A stretch of DNA of 64,000 nt from an uncultured Oscillibacter sp. Its GTDB lineage: Bacteria > Bacillota > Clostridia > Oscillospirales > Oscillospiraceae. This document shows positions 39,357 through 47,586 of the stretch, one piece after another; the stretch's first letter is position 1, and each line of letters starts with the position of its first letter. The stretch spans positions 1 to 64,000 of the forward strand of contig CAJTMG010000013.1 of assembly GCA_910577405.1 (NCBI GenBank), in the 5' to 3' direction. Both the position numbers and the translations under genes were made by a program. The notes under the pieces were generated by a model, which was not told the origin of the DNA, did not search any database, and was given only the letters and a program-made list of their open reading frames with translations.

Positions 39357-40373
39357 TCACTTTCCGAATCCACAATCAGGATAGGTGCAGATATCGCACC
39401 CCAAGCACAGCCCGCCCTCGCCCATTTCTGTGATATCTTTCCGCGAAATGGGTACGCCCGCGGCAATCCGGGGAAGAAGCAGGTCAAATATGGTGCTTTG
39501 GGCGTACATCACACAGCCGGGAAGCCCCAGTACCGGAACGCCCTCCAGGTAGCTCACCAGGAACATGGCCCCCGGCAGGACTGGCGCGCCATAGGAGACG
39601 ACCCGCGCTCCGGATGCCCTCACAGCGCCTGGCGTGCGGTCGTCTGGGTCCACGCTCATGCCGCCGGTGCAGAGGATCAGGTCCACTCCGGCGTTCCGGG
39701 CGGCAAGAATCTCCTGCGTGATTTTGTCCATATCGTCTCCCGGCGTACTGCGGCGCACGGTCCGGATGCCGAACGCGGTCAGCTTTGCCTCCACTACCGG
39801 CGTAAACGCGTCTGTGATCAGGCCCTTTGCTACCTCGTTTCCGGTTGCAATCACGGCGGCGGTTTTCAGCTTCCAGGGCGTCAGCGTCAGAAGGGGCGTG
39901 CTTCCGGCGGCTTCTTCTGCCCGGCGGAGCTTTTCTTCCGCAATCACCAGCGGAATCACCCGGGTCCCCGCCAGCTTGCCGCCCTTCCTGACCGCCGTGT
40001 TTCCATGCCGGGTCGCTATCATGATATCTTCCAGAGCGTTGACGGCGTTCAGTCTCCGGCGGTCCACCTGAAACAGACCGTCTATCGCGGCAGTCAGCTC
40101 TATTTTGCCCTCCTTTGCCTCGGTGCGTTCCATGTGATCGTTCCGGCAGAGGGCGCAGAGACGTTCAGCAGCATCGTTTTCGTGGACCATATCCGGCGTC
40201 AGTTCCCAGACATACAGATGCTCCTTGCCCATGGAGAGCAAAACGGGAACGTCCTCCGGCTGTACCACATGACCCTTGCGGAACCGGGCGCCCTTGTACT
40301 GTCCGGGGATAATCTGGGTCATATCATGGCAGAGCATATGGCCAACGGCGTCCTGGGTGGGAATCAGCTTCAT
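39357..40373 (-). CDS. MoeA-like molybdopterin-binding protein with cysteine tail
   Basis: A 338-residue protein with an MPT-binding MoeA/MogA-type domain at about 180-310 (AVIATGNEVAKGL near 178-190, STPGDDMDKI near 213-222, ILCTGGMSVDPDDRTPGAVR near 239-258, GLPGCVMY near 290-297). It lacks the usual long MoeA N-terminal domain, and its last residues read CLGCDICTYPDC, a four-cysteine tail that could bind a metal or Fe-S cluster. It overlaps the MOSC gene by four bases. It probably handles molybdenum insertion or cofactor sensing in place of canonical MoeA. Confidence 0.75.
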   Translation of the reverse strand: MKLIPTQDAVGHMLCHDMTQIIPGQYKGARFRKGHVVQPEDVPVLLSMGKEHLYVWELTPDMVHENDAAERLCALCRNDHMERTEAKEGKIELTAAIDGLFQVDRRRLNAVNALEDIMIATRHGNTAVRKGGKLAGTRVIPLVIAEEKLRRAEEAAGSTPLLTLTPWKLKTAAVIATGNEVAKGLITDAFTPVVEAKLTAFGIRTVRRSTPGDDMDKITQEILAARNAGVDLILCTGGMSVDPDDRTPGAVRASGARVVSYGAPVLPGAMFLVSYLEGVPVLGLPGCVMYAQSTIFDLLLPRIAAGVPISRKDITEMGEGGLCLGCDICTYPDCGFGK

Positions 40374-40813
40374 AAGACAGTCTCCTTCAAAATTTCAATC
40401 TCGTCCCCCTTCCGGACGGTCCCTTCAGTGATGACCACGGCGAAAATTCCTTCCGTCGGCATGACGCACTTTCCCACGGCTTTTTTGATTGCACAGTCAT
40501 TGTGGCATTCCTTCCCAATCTGCGTCACCTCCACCACGGTTTCCCCCAGCCGCAGACGGGTTCCCACAGGCAGCGCTTTCAGGTCCACGCCCTCTGTGTT
40601 GACGTTCTCCGCAAAGGCTCCCGGCGGCAGGTCCGGCAGAAGAGGCCGCAGCTTGTCCACGCTTTCCTCCGCAAGAAGGCTGATCTGTCTGTGCCAGTCT
40701 CCCGCGTGGGCGTCGCCGAGGATGCCATGGCGGATTTTCAGACAGATTTCCTCCACCGGCTTTTTGACCGTTCCCTTTTTCTTGCTGATATTCACGGAAA
40801 CTACCCGGCCCAT
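40370..40813 (-). CDS. MOSC domain protein
   Basis: A 147-residue MOSC-domain protein (MGRVVSVNISKKKGTVKKPV, GILGDAHAGDWHRQISLLAE, GAFAENVNTEGVDLKALPVG) with the conserved cysteine in GKECHNDCAIKKAVGKCVMP near 102-121. MOSC domains occur in molybdenum cofactor sulfurases and in standalone proteins of anaerobes next to moaC. The ATG at 40813 has AAGGAG upstream and lies just after moaC. Confidence 0.85.
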   Translation of the reverse strand: MGRVVSVNISKKKGTVKKPVEEICLKIRHGILGDAHAGDWHRQISLLAEESVDKLRPLLPDLPPGAFAENVNTEGVDLKALPVGTRLRLGETVVEVTQIGKECHNDCAIKKAVGKCVMPTEGIFAVVITEGTVRKGDEIEILKETVL

Positions 40814-40815
40814 GC

Positions 40816-41286
40816 TCACCACTCCTTTATATATTCGCCGCTTCTGCCCCCGGTCTTCCGGCAGAGCCGCAGGTCAAGAATCTCCATATCCCTCTGGACG
40901 GCTTTGCACATATCATAGACCGTCAAAGCCGCCGCCGAAACCGCTGTCAAGGCTTCCATTTCCACTCCCGTTTCGCCCCTGCACTTCACCTCCGCCTGAA
41001 TATGCACCGCGTCCGGCTCCAGGGCAAACCGGATATCCACCCCCGTCAACCGCAGGGAATGGCACATGGGAATCAGCTCGTGGGTCCGTTTTGCCGCCAT
41101 GATTCCCGCCACCTGCGCCACTGCCAGCACGTCTCCCTTTGGCGCGCCGCCGGTACGGACAAGCTCCAGGGTTTCCGGCGACATCCGGACCCGGCCTTCG
41201 GCAAGAGCAGTGCGGTAAGTCACAGCCTTTTCCGTCACATCCACCATCCTTGCCCGGCCCTGTTCGTTGATATGGGTCAATTCCAT
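40816..41286 (-). CDS. moaC: Cyclic pyranopterin monophosphate synthase
   Basis: A 156-residue MoaC with MVDVTEKAVTYRTALAEGRV near 14-33, APKGDVLAVAQVAGIMAAKR near 48-67, THELIPMCHSLRLTGVDI near 68-85 and ETGVEMEALTAVSAAALTVY near 104-123, all signature segments. It converts the MoaA product to cPMP. It follows moaA by a single base. Confidence 0.95.
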   Translation of the reverse strand: MELTHINEQGRARMVDVTEKAVTYRTALAEGRVRMSPETLELVRTGGAPKGDVLAVAQVAGIMAAKRTHELIPMCHSLRLTGVDIRFALEPDAVHIQAEVKCRGETGVEMEALTAVSAAALTVYDMCKAVQRDMEILDLRLCRKTGGRSGEYIKEW

Positions 41287-41287
41287 A

Positions 41288-42226
41288 CTAGCCTCCTATC
41301 TGATACATATCCCGCGCCGCAAAGCTACGGCCTGCCATGTCCATTTGATGGCCCTCCGGCTTGGCGGCAATTCCCTCCGCAATGGCCTTCCGCAGGGCTT
41401 CGCCGGACAGTCCGCGCAGAGGGATTTCCCGGCGGGAGTGCAGGCAGGGCTTCAGCATTCCATCCGCCGTCACCCGGATACGGTCGCAGGCGGCGCAGAA
41501 TCTATGGCTCATGGGCGCAATCAGTCCCACCAACCCCCGGCCCTCCGGAAGACGGTAACGCCGCGCCACGCCCCCCTCTGACGCCGGAAGCAGCTCCGGA
41601 CAGGCGTCCAGCACCGCGTCCGACGGAAGGTACTCCAGTTCGCTCCCCGCTCCTATGGGCATCAGCTCGATAAAACGAACCTCTATCGGATACCGCCGGG
41701 TCAGGTCCACAAAATCCGGTATCTCGTCGTCGTTGAAGCCCTTGATCAGCACCGCGTTCAGCTTCAGGCCCGCAAAGCCCGCATCCGCCGCCGCCCGCAG
41801 GCCCTCCAGCACGTTCTCCAGACAGCCCCTGCGGGTCATCCAGGCATAGCGTTCCGGCCGCAGGGTGTCCAGGCTTACATTCAGACGGTCCACCCCCGCC
41901 GCCCGCAGAGGTCCCGCCAGCTCCGGCAGGGCCAGGCCGTTGGTGGTCAGGCACAGCTCCTTTATGCCCTCCAGAGCGGAAATTCCACGGCAGATCTCCA
42001 GGATTCCGTGCCGTGCCAGAGGCTCCCCCCCGGTCAGCCGCACCTTGGTGATTCCACAGGCCGCGGCTTGCCGTGCGATTTCCACCAGCTCTTCCACAGA
42101 ACAGATATCGGTATGGTCCCGCTTCTTCACGCCCTCCGCAGGCATACAGTACCGGCAGCGGAGAGAGCAGAGGTCCGTGACGGACAGCCGAAGATAAGTG
42201 ATTTCCCTGCGGCAGCGGTCAAACAT
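41288..42226 (-). CDS. moaA: GTP 3',8-cyclase
   Basis: A 312-residue radical SAM protein. The N-terminal cluster motif is TDLCSLRCRYCMPAEG near 17-32, and the C-terminal second 4Fe-4S site is seen in CAACDRIRVTADGMLKPCL near 252-270. VRLTGGEPLARHGI follows the first cluster. It carries out the first step of molybdenum cofactor synthesis. It is the first gene of the minus-strand operon and faces the divergent Crp-type regulator across 111 bases. Confidence 0.95.
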   Translation of the reverse strand: MFDRCRREITYLRLSVTDLCSLRCRYCMPAEGVKKRDHTDICSVEELVEIARQAAACGITKVRLTGGEPLARHGILEICRGISALEGIKELCLTTNGLALPELAGPLRAAGVDRLNVSLDTLRPERYAWMTRRGCLENVLEGLRAAADAGFAGLKLNAVLIKGFNDDEIPDFVDLTRRYPIEVRFIELMPIGAGSELEYLPSDAVLDACPELLPASEGGVARRYRLPEGRGLVGLIAPMSHRFCAACDRIRVTADGMLKPCLHSRREIPLRGLSGEALRKAIAEGIAAKPEGHQMDMAGRSFAARDMYQIGG

Positions 42227-42258
42227 AGGGCGGGCCTCCTTTCTATAGGTTTGGGCCT

Positions 42259-42316
42259 ATTATACCGAAAGAAATCAGAAAAAGATGTTGTTGCAGCAAC
42301 GTAAGTATGCTAAAAT
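42259..42316. promoter_or_regulatory. Divergent moaA / crp-type promoter region with palindrome
   Basis: Minus strand: TATAAT at 42264-42259 for moaA with no good -35. Plus strand: TTGTTG (42288-42293), 17 bases, TAAAAT (42311-42316) for the regulator. GTTGC-A-GCAAC (42290-42300) lies between them, about 42 bases upstream of the expected moaA start and across the regulator's own -35. Confidence 0.55.
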
Positions 42317-42337
42317 AAATAAAAAGGGGGAGGGCCT

Positions 42338-43030
42338 ATGGAGGAAGTACAGAAGGCGTTGCAGGCGTGCCGGTTGTTTCGGGATCTGCCAGAGGAGGGC
42401 CTGGAAACGCTGGCGGGTCTGGGGCGGCGGCGGCGGTTCGGGCGGGGCGCCTTGCTGATTGAACCCCAGGAGACGGTGGACTGGTTCGGGGTGGTGCTGT
42501 CGGGACGGGTGCTGATCTTACAGATGTTCTCCGACGGCGTCAGCAGCCTGATGAACACCCTGCGTCCCGGTTATGTATTGGGCGCGGACTTGATCTGCAC
42601 GGACAGCCTGCGTTCGCCTTACACAGCCATGGCGGACGGAGACGGGGCGCTGCTGGTCTTTTCCCGGACGGCGCTCCTGGAACCGGGTACGCTTCCGGAG
42701 GCGTACCGTCTGATGGTCTGGGGGGCCTTGCTGCGGTTCCTGTCTCATGAGAATATGCGGAAGCACTACCGGCTGGCAATTCTGTCCCGGCGGGGCCTGC
42801 GGGACCGGGTCCTGACCTGGCTGACCATGCAGACCCGGCGGCGGGGAACAAACCAGTTTCAGGCGGGGTTTTCAAGGGAGGAGCTGGCGGATTTCCTCTG
42901 CGTGAACCGAAGCGCTTTGTCCCACGAGCTGAGTAAGATGGCGGCAGAAGGTCTGATTGCGTTTCACAGGAATGAATTTACCCTTCTGGAGGCGGGGGAG
43001 GCTCTTTGCACCTGGAGGGAAACGGATTGA
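42338..43030 (+). CDS. Crp/Fnr-family regulator
   Basis: A 230-residue protein with an N-terminal cyclic-nucleotide-binding beta-roll (VDWFGVVLSGRVLILQMFSD near 47-66, then LRPGYVLGADLICTDSL), a long dimer helix, and a C-terminal winged helix (FSREELADFLCVNRSALSHE near 177-196). There is no N-terminal Fnr cysteine cluster, so it is not an oxygen-sensing Fnr. It lies divergent from moaA and 12 bases upstream of the CoA-transferase gene, which it probably cotranscribes with. Control of molybdenum genes is inferred from the operator position. Confidence 0.85.
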   Translation: MEEVQKALQACRLFRDLPEEGLETLAGLGRRRRFGRGALLIEPQETVDWFGVVLSGRVLILQMFSDGVSSLMNTLRPGYVLGADLICTDSLRSPYTAMADGDGALLVFSRTALLEPGTLPEAYRLMVWGALLRFLSHENMRKHYRLAILSRRGLRDRVLTWLTMQTRRRGTNQFQAGFSREELADFLCVNRSALSHELSKMAAEGLIAFHRNEFTLLEAGEALCTWRETD

Positions 43031-43042
43031 AAGGAGGACGCT

Positions 43043-44380
43043 ATGCGAGGCATCTATGAGGAGTACCGCCGGAAGCTGCGGACGCCGGAGGAAGCGGTGC
43101 AGGTGGTGAAGAGCGGCGACTGGGTGGATTATACTACGGCGCTGGGGTTTCCGATTCTTTTGGACGCGGCGCTTGCGAAACGTCGGGACGAGCTGTGGGA
43201 TGTGAAGCTGCGGGGGAATCTGAGCTTTGGGCCGGTGCAGACGGTGGAGTGCGACCCTGGCCGGGAGCATTTTTATTATAACAGCTGGCACTGCTCCGCC
43301 TACGAACGGAAGCTCTGCGACAGGGGGCTCTGCAATTTTATCCCCATGCTGTTCCGGAACGTGGTGCCCTACTACCGGCGCTTTTTGACGGTGAATGTGG
43401 TCATGGTGTCCGTAACTCCTATGGACAAACACGGCTATTTCAATTTCTCCTGCGCCGGCGGCATTGCCCGAGGAATCGCGGAGTGCGCGGATGTGGTGAT
43501 CCTGGAGGTCAACGAGCGTCTTCCAAGAATTCTGGGCGGCTTTGACGAGAGCATCCATATTTCCGAGGTGGATTTCGTGGTGGAGGGAGAGCACCCGCCG
43601 CTGCCGGAATTCCCGGTTTCGCCCCCGTCGCCGGAGGACCGTGAAATCGCCCGGTGGCTGGTGGGACAGATTCCTTCCGGGGCCACGTTGCAGCTGGGTA
43701 TCGGGGGAATGCCCAATACCGTCGGGGCGCTGCTGGCGGAGTCGGATCTGGAGGACCTGGGAATGCACACCGAGCTTTGCGGCGACGCCTATTTTCACCT
43801 GGCCCAGGCGGGAAAGCTGACGAATCGCCGGAAATCCTACCAGCGGAACAAGGGCGTCTCCGGCATCTTCTTCGGCTCCGGCGGCTTCTATGACTGGCTG
43901 GACCTGAATCCTGGCATTATCATGGAACCCCTGGAACACGTCAACGACCCTCATATGATTGCCCGGCAGGAGAATATGATTTCCATCAACAGCTGCATCG
44001 CCGCCGACCTCTATGGACAGGTCTGCGCGGAATCGGCAGGGCTCCGGCATATCAGCGGCACCGGCGGGCAGCTGGATTACCTGACAGGAGCGGCTATGTC
44101 CAAGGGCGGCAAGGCGTTCGTGTGCATGACCTCTTCCTTTGTGGACAAATCCGGCGCGCGGCGTTCCCGGATCGTCCCCCATTTCAGCGGCGACATTGTC
44201 ACGGACCCCCGCAGTCAGGCGTACTACATCGTAACCGAATACGGCGGCGTTAATCTGGCGGGACGCTCTTCTTGGGAACGGGCTGAACGGCTGATTTCCA
44301 TTGCGCATCCGGACTTCCGGGAAGAGCTGATCGCCGCCGCAGAAGCTCAGAATATCTGGCGGAGATCCAACCGGCGGTAA
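43043..44380 (+). CDS. Butyryl-CoA:acetate CoA-transferase-type enzyme
   Basis: A 445-residue member of the acetyl-CoA hydrolase/transferase family. The start (YEEYRRKLRTPEEAVQVVKS, GDWVDYTTALGFP), LQLGIGGMPNTVGALLAESD near 216-235, the catalytic-glutamate segment MHTELCGDAYFHLAQAGKLT near 242-261, HISGTGGQLDYLTGAAMSKG and the ending NIWRRSNR all match butyryl-CoA:acetate CoA-transferases of gut butyrate producers in pattern and length. The enzyme moves CoA from butyryl-CoA to acetate, releasing butyrate. A 4-hydroxybutyrate or propionate specificity is possible. AAAGGAGG precedes the ATG. Confidence 0.83.
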   Translation: MRGIYEEYRRKLRTPEEAVQVVKSGDWVDYTTALGFPILLDAALAKRRDELWDVKLRGNLSFGPVQTVECDPGREHFYYNSWHCSAYERKLCDRGLCNFIPMLFRNVVPYYRRFLTVNVVMVSVTPMDKHGYFNFSCAGGIARGIAECADVVILEVNERLPRILGGFDESIHISEVDFVVEGEHPPLPEFPVSPPSPEDREIARWLVGQIPSGATLQLGIGGMPNTVGALLAESDLEDLGMHTELCGDAYFHLAQAGKLTNRRKSYQRNKGVSGIFFGSGGFYDWLDLNPGIIMEPLEHVNDPHMIARQENMISINSCIAADLYGQVCAESAGLRHISGTGGQLDYLTGAAMSKGGKAFVCMTSSFVDKSGARRSRIVPHFSGDIVTDPRSQAYYIVTEYGGVNLAGRSSWERAERLISIAHPDFREELIAAAEAQNIWRRSNRR

Positions 44381-44457
44381 CGCGCTGGACTTTCCCGGCT
44401 TTCTGTGGTAAAGTGTGTCTATGGGTTTATGTTCTATAAAGAAGGGAGGAAGACGCT

Positions 44458-45486
44458 GTGGATATGGAAGCAATAGCCTTTGCGGAAACGGAAACACTGG
44501 CGTCGGCGTGCCGGGAGAATACCTCGTCGCAAACCCTGGAACAGCTGACAGAGCAAATCTGCGTCTTTGATACCCAGAGCATTGTCACCTTTGGCAGCGG
44601 GGCGGCGGCGGAAGTGGCCCAGGCGTCGGACGGCGTGCTGCGGACCATCCGTGGGAGCCAGCTCAGCGACCCTGCCCCGCTGCTGGAATCTTTGGGGCGT
44701 GTTATGGGCGGCTTTGACCCCGAAGAGCTGACAGGTGAGAAAAAGAAGGGCTTCTTCCGGAAAAAAGCCGGTTCCACAGACCAGATTCTGGAGAAATACC
44801 GGAAAATGGGAGAGGAAGTGGATCGAGCCTATGTGTCCATGAAGCGCTATGAGGCGGAAATCCAAACCCTTGACCAGAAACTGAAAGCCCTCTTTGACAG
44901 TACCTTCCGTACTTACCGGCGGCTAGTGGAATTCATTCAGGCCGGCGAGCAGGGCTGTGGGGAAATCCGGGAGCATCTGACAAATATGGAGTCCAGCCTG
45001 CTCCGGAACCCCGGCGACGCGGCCCTGCAAATGGACCGGGATTCCCTCCGGCACGCTCTGACCCTCCTGGAACGCCGGGTTCAGGACCTCCGGGTGAATG
45101 AAATCCTTGCCCTCCAATCCCTGCCCGCAATTCAGACCATGCGGCGGAACAACCTGGGACTGATACAGAAGATTGACACGGCTTTTCTGGTTACCCTTCC
45201 GGTTTTCCGTCAGGCGTTGGGACAGGCGCTGGCACGGAAACGGCAGCAGCTCCAGAATCAGGCCATGGAAGCCCTGGAACGCCGTACACGAACCGCCTTG
45301 CAGCAGCGGCCTGATTCCGGCGGGCAGTCCCAGGAGGAACTGGAGGCGGCTTGGCATACCATTATGGACGGCATTGTGCAGCTCCAGGCCCTTCGAAAGA
45401 ACGCCAATGTACAGCAGTCCGCCCAGGAAAACCGTCTTGCCGCCGCTCTGCGGGAACAAACCGGAAATGCGGACGGAATTTCATAA
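44458..45486 (+). CDS. TelA-family toxic anion resistance protein
   Basis: A 342-residue, largely helical TelA/KlaA protein (ILEKYRKMGEEVDRAYVSMK, LERRVQDLRVNEILALQSLP, IQTMRRNNLGLIQKIDTAFL). Members are linked to tellurite and antibiotic tolerance, but the mechanism is unclear. GGGAGG precedes the GTG at 44458. A possible promoter is TGGACT, 17 bases, TAAAGT in 44381-44457. In Bacillus, telA (yceH) sits beside yceG; here the YceG-like gene is 17 kb away. Confidence 0.85.
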   Translation: MDMEAIAFAETETLASACRENTSSQTLEQLTEQICVFDTQSIVTFGSGAAAEVAQASDGVLRTIRGSQLSDPAPLLESLGRVMGGFDPEELTGEKKKGFFRKKAGSTDQILEKYRKMGEEVDRAYVSMKRYEAEIQTLDQKLKALFDSTFRTYRRLVEFIQAGEQGCGEIREHLTNMESSLLRNPGDAALQMDRDSLRHALTLLERRVQDLRVNEILALQSLPAIQTMRRNNLGLIQKIDTAFLVTLPVFRQALGQALARKRQQLQNQAMEALERRTRTALQQRPDSGGQSQEELEAAWHTIMDGIVQLQALRKNANVQQSAQENRLAAALREQTGNADGIS

Positions 45487-45491
45487 AAATA

Positions 45492-45531
45492 CCCCCGAAA
45501 TCGCCGGATTTGGCCATTTCGGGGGATTTTT
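45492..45531. terminator. Bidirectional terminator between telA and the SWIM gene
   Basis: Ten-base arms CCCCCGAAAT and ATTTCGGGGG with a 14-base loop, then TTTTT on the plus strand and a T-run (from AAAAA upstream) on the minus strand. Confidence 0.85.
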
Positions 45532-46474
45532 ACTCTGTTTTTGATTCCATTCGGAGTACCGCCCGGGGATTGGCGTCCAGGGCGCAGGAGAAGAACACCG
45601 GCTTGGCCGCGGCAGTCCAGTCCTCCTGACGCTCCGGGATGTCCTGTATCCGGCGCAGGAGCTTCTTGTATTGCAGAAGAACGGCGACCTGGTGCTTGCA
45701 GACGTACTCGCAGGGACAGCCGCAGTTCAGCCGCCGGACAAGTCCTTCCTGTACCGAAAAACGTACCGGGTAGGGGTGAGTTCCCTGCACCACAGCCCGG
45801 ACTACGGTTCCCGTCTGTTGCAGATACCACACCCGGCCGTCACGGTAGTAATCCGCGCCTCGGGAGAATATGCGCTCCGGCACTTCCAGGCCCTCCAGGT
45901 CTTGCAGACGTATTGGCGCGGACTCCGGACCCTCCGCCAGTTCCGGCACCGGCGGCAGTACCCAGGAGAGGAATTTCTGATAGGGCAGCGCCGCAGGGTC
46001 AAAGGTCAGAAGATGGCTTCTGGCTTGCAGAAACGTCCCCGAAACCTGTACGTCCGCTGCGCTCAGGACCCTTGGGGCTTCTTGTCCGTTGGCTGGAACT
46101 GCCGTCAGCACCTCGCCCTGTACCCCTGCCATGGAACCCTCTACAAAGACCCGGTCGCCGGGCTGAAGCGGAAAACGGTCATTATAATAGGTATACGTCC
46201 GGCTGCACGATGGGAAAAAGACCCGTACAATGGTTTTCGGCATCTGGTCACGCGCTTCTTTCAAAGACGCTTCCTTTCGTATGGGCGTTTTTTCCGCCTC
46301 TCTCGAATCCTCAAAAACTGTACTGGCTTTCTCCAGAAATTCCTGTTTCCATTTGCGCAGCATATTGGGATTGATCCCGTTTTCATACGCGATGGTCTCT
46401 GACTCTTTCTCTCCGCGCAGCGCCTCCAGGACTAATTTCGCCTTGTACCGCGCGCTGTACTGTGTTCCTGCCAT
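45530..46474 (-). CDS. IS3-type OrfA helix-turn-helix fused to SWIM zinc-finger protein
   Basis: A 314-residue chimera. Residues 1-65 are an IS3-family OrfA-like helix-turn-helix (YSARYKAKLVLEALRGEKES, IAYENGINPNMLRKWKQEFL). From about 78 an unrelated protein begins (MPKTIVRVFFPSCSRTYTYY, FPLQPGDRVFVEGSMAGVQG), with an SH3-like segment and then a SWIM motif CGCPCEYVCKHQVAVLL near 250-266 (CxCx3CxH type). A ribosome site (AAGGGAG) precedes the OrfA ATG; the internal ATG at residue 78 has none. There is no OrfB and no terminal repeat, so the OrfA part now serves as a DNA-binding head. SWIM domains bind DNA or protein. Confidence 0.72.
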   Translation of the reverse strand: MAGTQYSARYKAKLVLEALRGEKESETIAYENGINPNMLRKWKQEFLEKASTVFEDSREAEKTPIRKEASLKEARDQMPKTIVRVFFPSCSRTYTYYNDRFPLQPGDRVFVEGSMAGVQGEVLTAVPANGQEAPRVLSAADVQVSGTFLQARSHLLTFDPAALPYQKFLSWVLPPVPELAEGPESAPIRLQDLEGLEVPERIFSRGADYYRDGRVWYLQQTGTVVRAVVQGTHPYPVRFSVQEGLVRRLNCGCPCEYVCKHQVAVLLQYKKLLRRIQDIPERQEDWTAAAKPVFFSCALDANPRAVLRMESKTE

Positions 46475-46560
46475 GGCGTGTCTCCCTTTTCTCTGTTTTG
46501 ATTTATCTTACCATGTTCCCCTCCCTTTTCCCAGAGGCGGTCTGAATCCAGGCAAATACA

Positions 46561-47430
46561 TCAGGCGTCCTGGGAGGATTGCGTCTTGGTGGAATGACGC
46601 CCGGAACGGCCTGGAAAATGCAGACAGCTTTTCGGGCAGGCGTCCGCGCATTTTCCACAGCGGATACACTCCGGAGAACGGGAAATCTCCCGCCGGGAAA
46701 GGGACACAGGACAAGCCCGTTCACAAGCCCCGCAGTCAACGCATCGCTCCTGGTCCCACTGAAGCTGCACCAGGCTGAAGCGGTTGAACCAGCCATAAAC
46801 CGCCCCCAGTGGACACAGATATTGACAGAAGGGCCGGAACACCTTCACAGACAGCAGGACAACGCCCAGCAAAATCCCCAGCTTCCAGAGGAACAGTCCC
46901 CCAGCCTGACCTCTCAGCGTCTCATTCGTCCCCAACAAAGGAAGGGCCCCCAACAGAGTGCCGGAGGGACAGAGGTATTTGCAGAAGGCCGGTACCTTGG
47001 CGAATCCACCGAACAAAAACATGGAGCCAAAACACACCAGCAAAATCAGCGCCGCATATTTCCCGTATTTCAGGACCCGGTGTCCGGGCAAACGTTTTCT
47101 CTTTTTGAACAGGGGGATCTTATACAGAAGGTCCTGCACCAGTCCGAAGGGGCACAGCCAGCCGCAAACAAAACGCCCCAGAAAGCTCCCAAATACGAAG
47201 AAGAATCCCAACGCGGCAAAGGGCGCCTGTATCCCCCTCTGGTTCAACAGCGCTTGCAGGGCCCCAATGGGACATGAAGCGACAGCCCCAGGACAGGAGT
47301 AGCAGTTCAGACCCGGCACACAGAGATATTTCAATCCGCCCCGGTAGATTTTTCCGTTGAGAAAGCCATACAGATACCCGTTGGTCACAATGGTAAATAA
47401 TAGCTGCACTGTCAGTCGAAATCTCTTCAT
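46561..47430 (-). CDS. NapH-like membrane 4Fe-4S protein
   Basis: A 289-residue membrane protein with about five helices. It carries cysteine motifs CYSCPGAVASCPIGA near 43-57, CGWLCPFGLVQ near 89-99, CKYLCPSGTL near 150-159 and CQYLCPLGAV near 202-211. Two classical 4Fe-4S motifs at the C terminus are CVDCGACERACP near 232-243 and CIRCGKCADACP near 254-265. NapH/YccM proteins move electrons between the quinone pool and periplasmic or exported redox partners. It follows the CxxC microprotein by three bases and belongs to the operon led by the ResA-like lipoprotein. Confidence 0.82.
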   Translation of the reverse strand: MKRFRLTVQLLFTIVTNGYLYGFLNGKIYRGGLKYLCVPGLNCYSCPGAVASCPIGALQALLNQRGIQAPFAALGFFFVFGSFLGRFVCGWLCPFGLVQDLLYKIPLFKKRKRLPGHRVLKYGKYAALILLVCFGSMFLFGGFAKVPAFCKYLCPSGTLLGALPLLGTNETLRGQAGGLFLWKLGILLGVVLLSVKVFRPFCQYLCPLGAVYGWFNRFSLVQLQWDQERCVDCGACERACPVSLSRREISRSPECIRCGKCADACPKSCLHFPGRSGRHSTKTQSSQDA

Positions 47431-47433
47431 GGC

Positions 47434-47586
47434 TCACCCCAACCCAATGCACTCCAGACAGATCATCACCGCTTTTTTCCAGATCACGGCAAACTGTCCC
47501 TGCACAGCCCCGAGTCCCAGAAACAGAAGCCCTGTCAAAACGCCCCATACCCAGGCGCGGCGGCTATTGTTCTTCCATAAGCTCAT
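47434..47586 (-). CDS. CD1871A-type CxxC microprotein
   Basis: A 50-residue protein beginning MSLWKNNSRRAWVWGVLTG and ending KKAVMICLECIGLG, read by hand. It has one hydrophobic helix (LLFLGLGAVQGQFAV region) and a terminal ICLECIG, matching the CD1871A-family CxxC-motif microproteins I know from Clostridioides difficile. It overlaps the end of the ResA-like gene by 23 bases in another frame and precedes the NapH-like gene by three. The position suggests a membrane redox relay between the two. Function is unknown. Confidence 0.75.
   Translation of the reverse strand: MSLWKNNSRRAWVWGVLTGLLFLGLGAVQGQFAVIWKKAVMICLECIGLG

Noticed and set aside
45530..46474. An active IS3 element
   Set aside because: Only the OrfA head is present; there is no OrfB or IS terminus.
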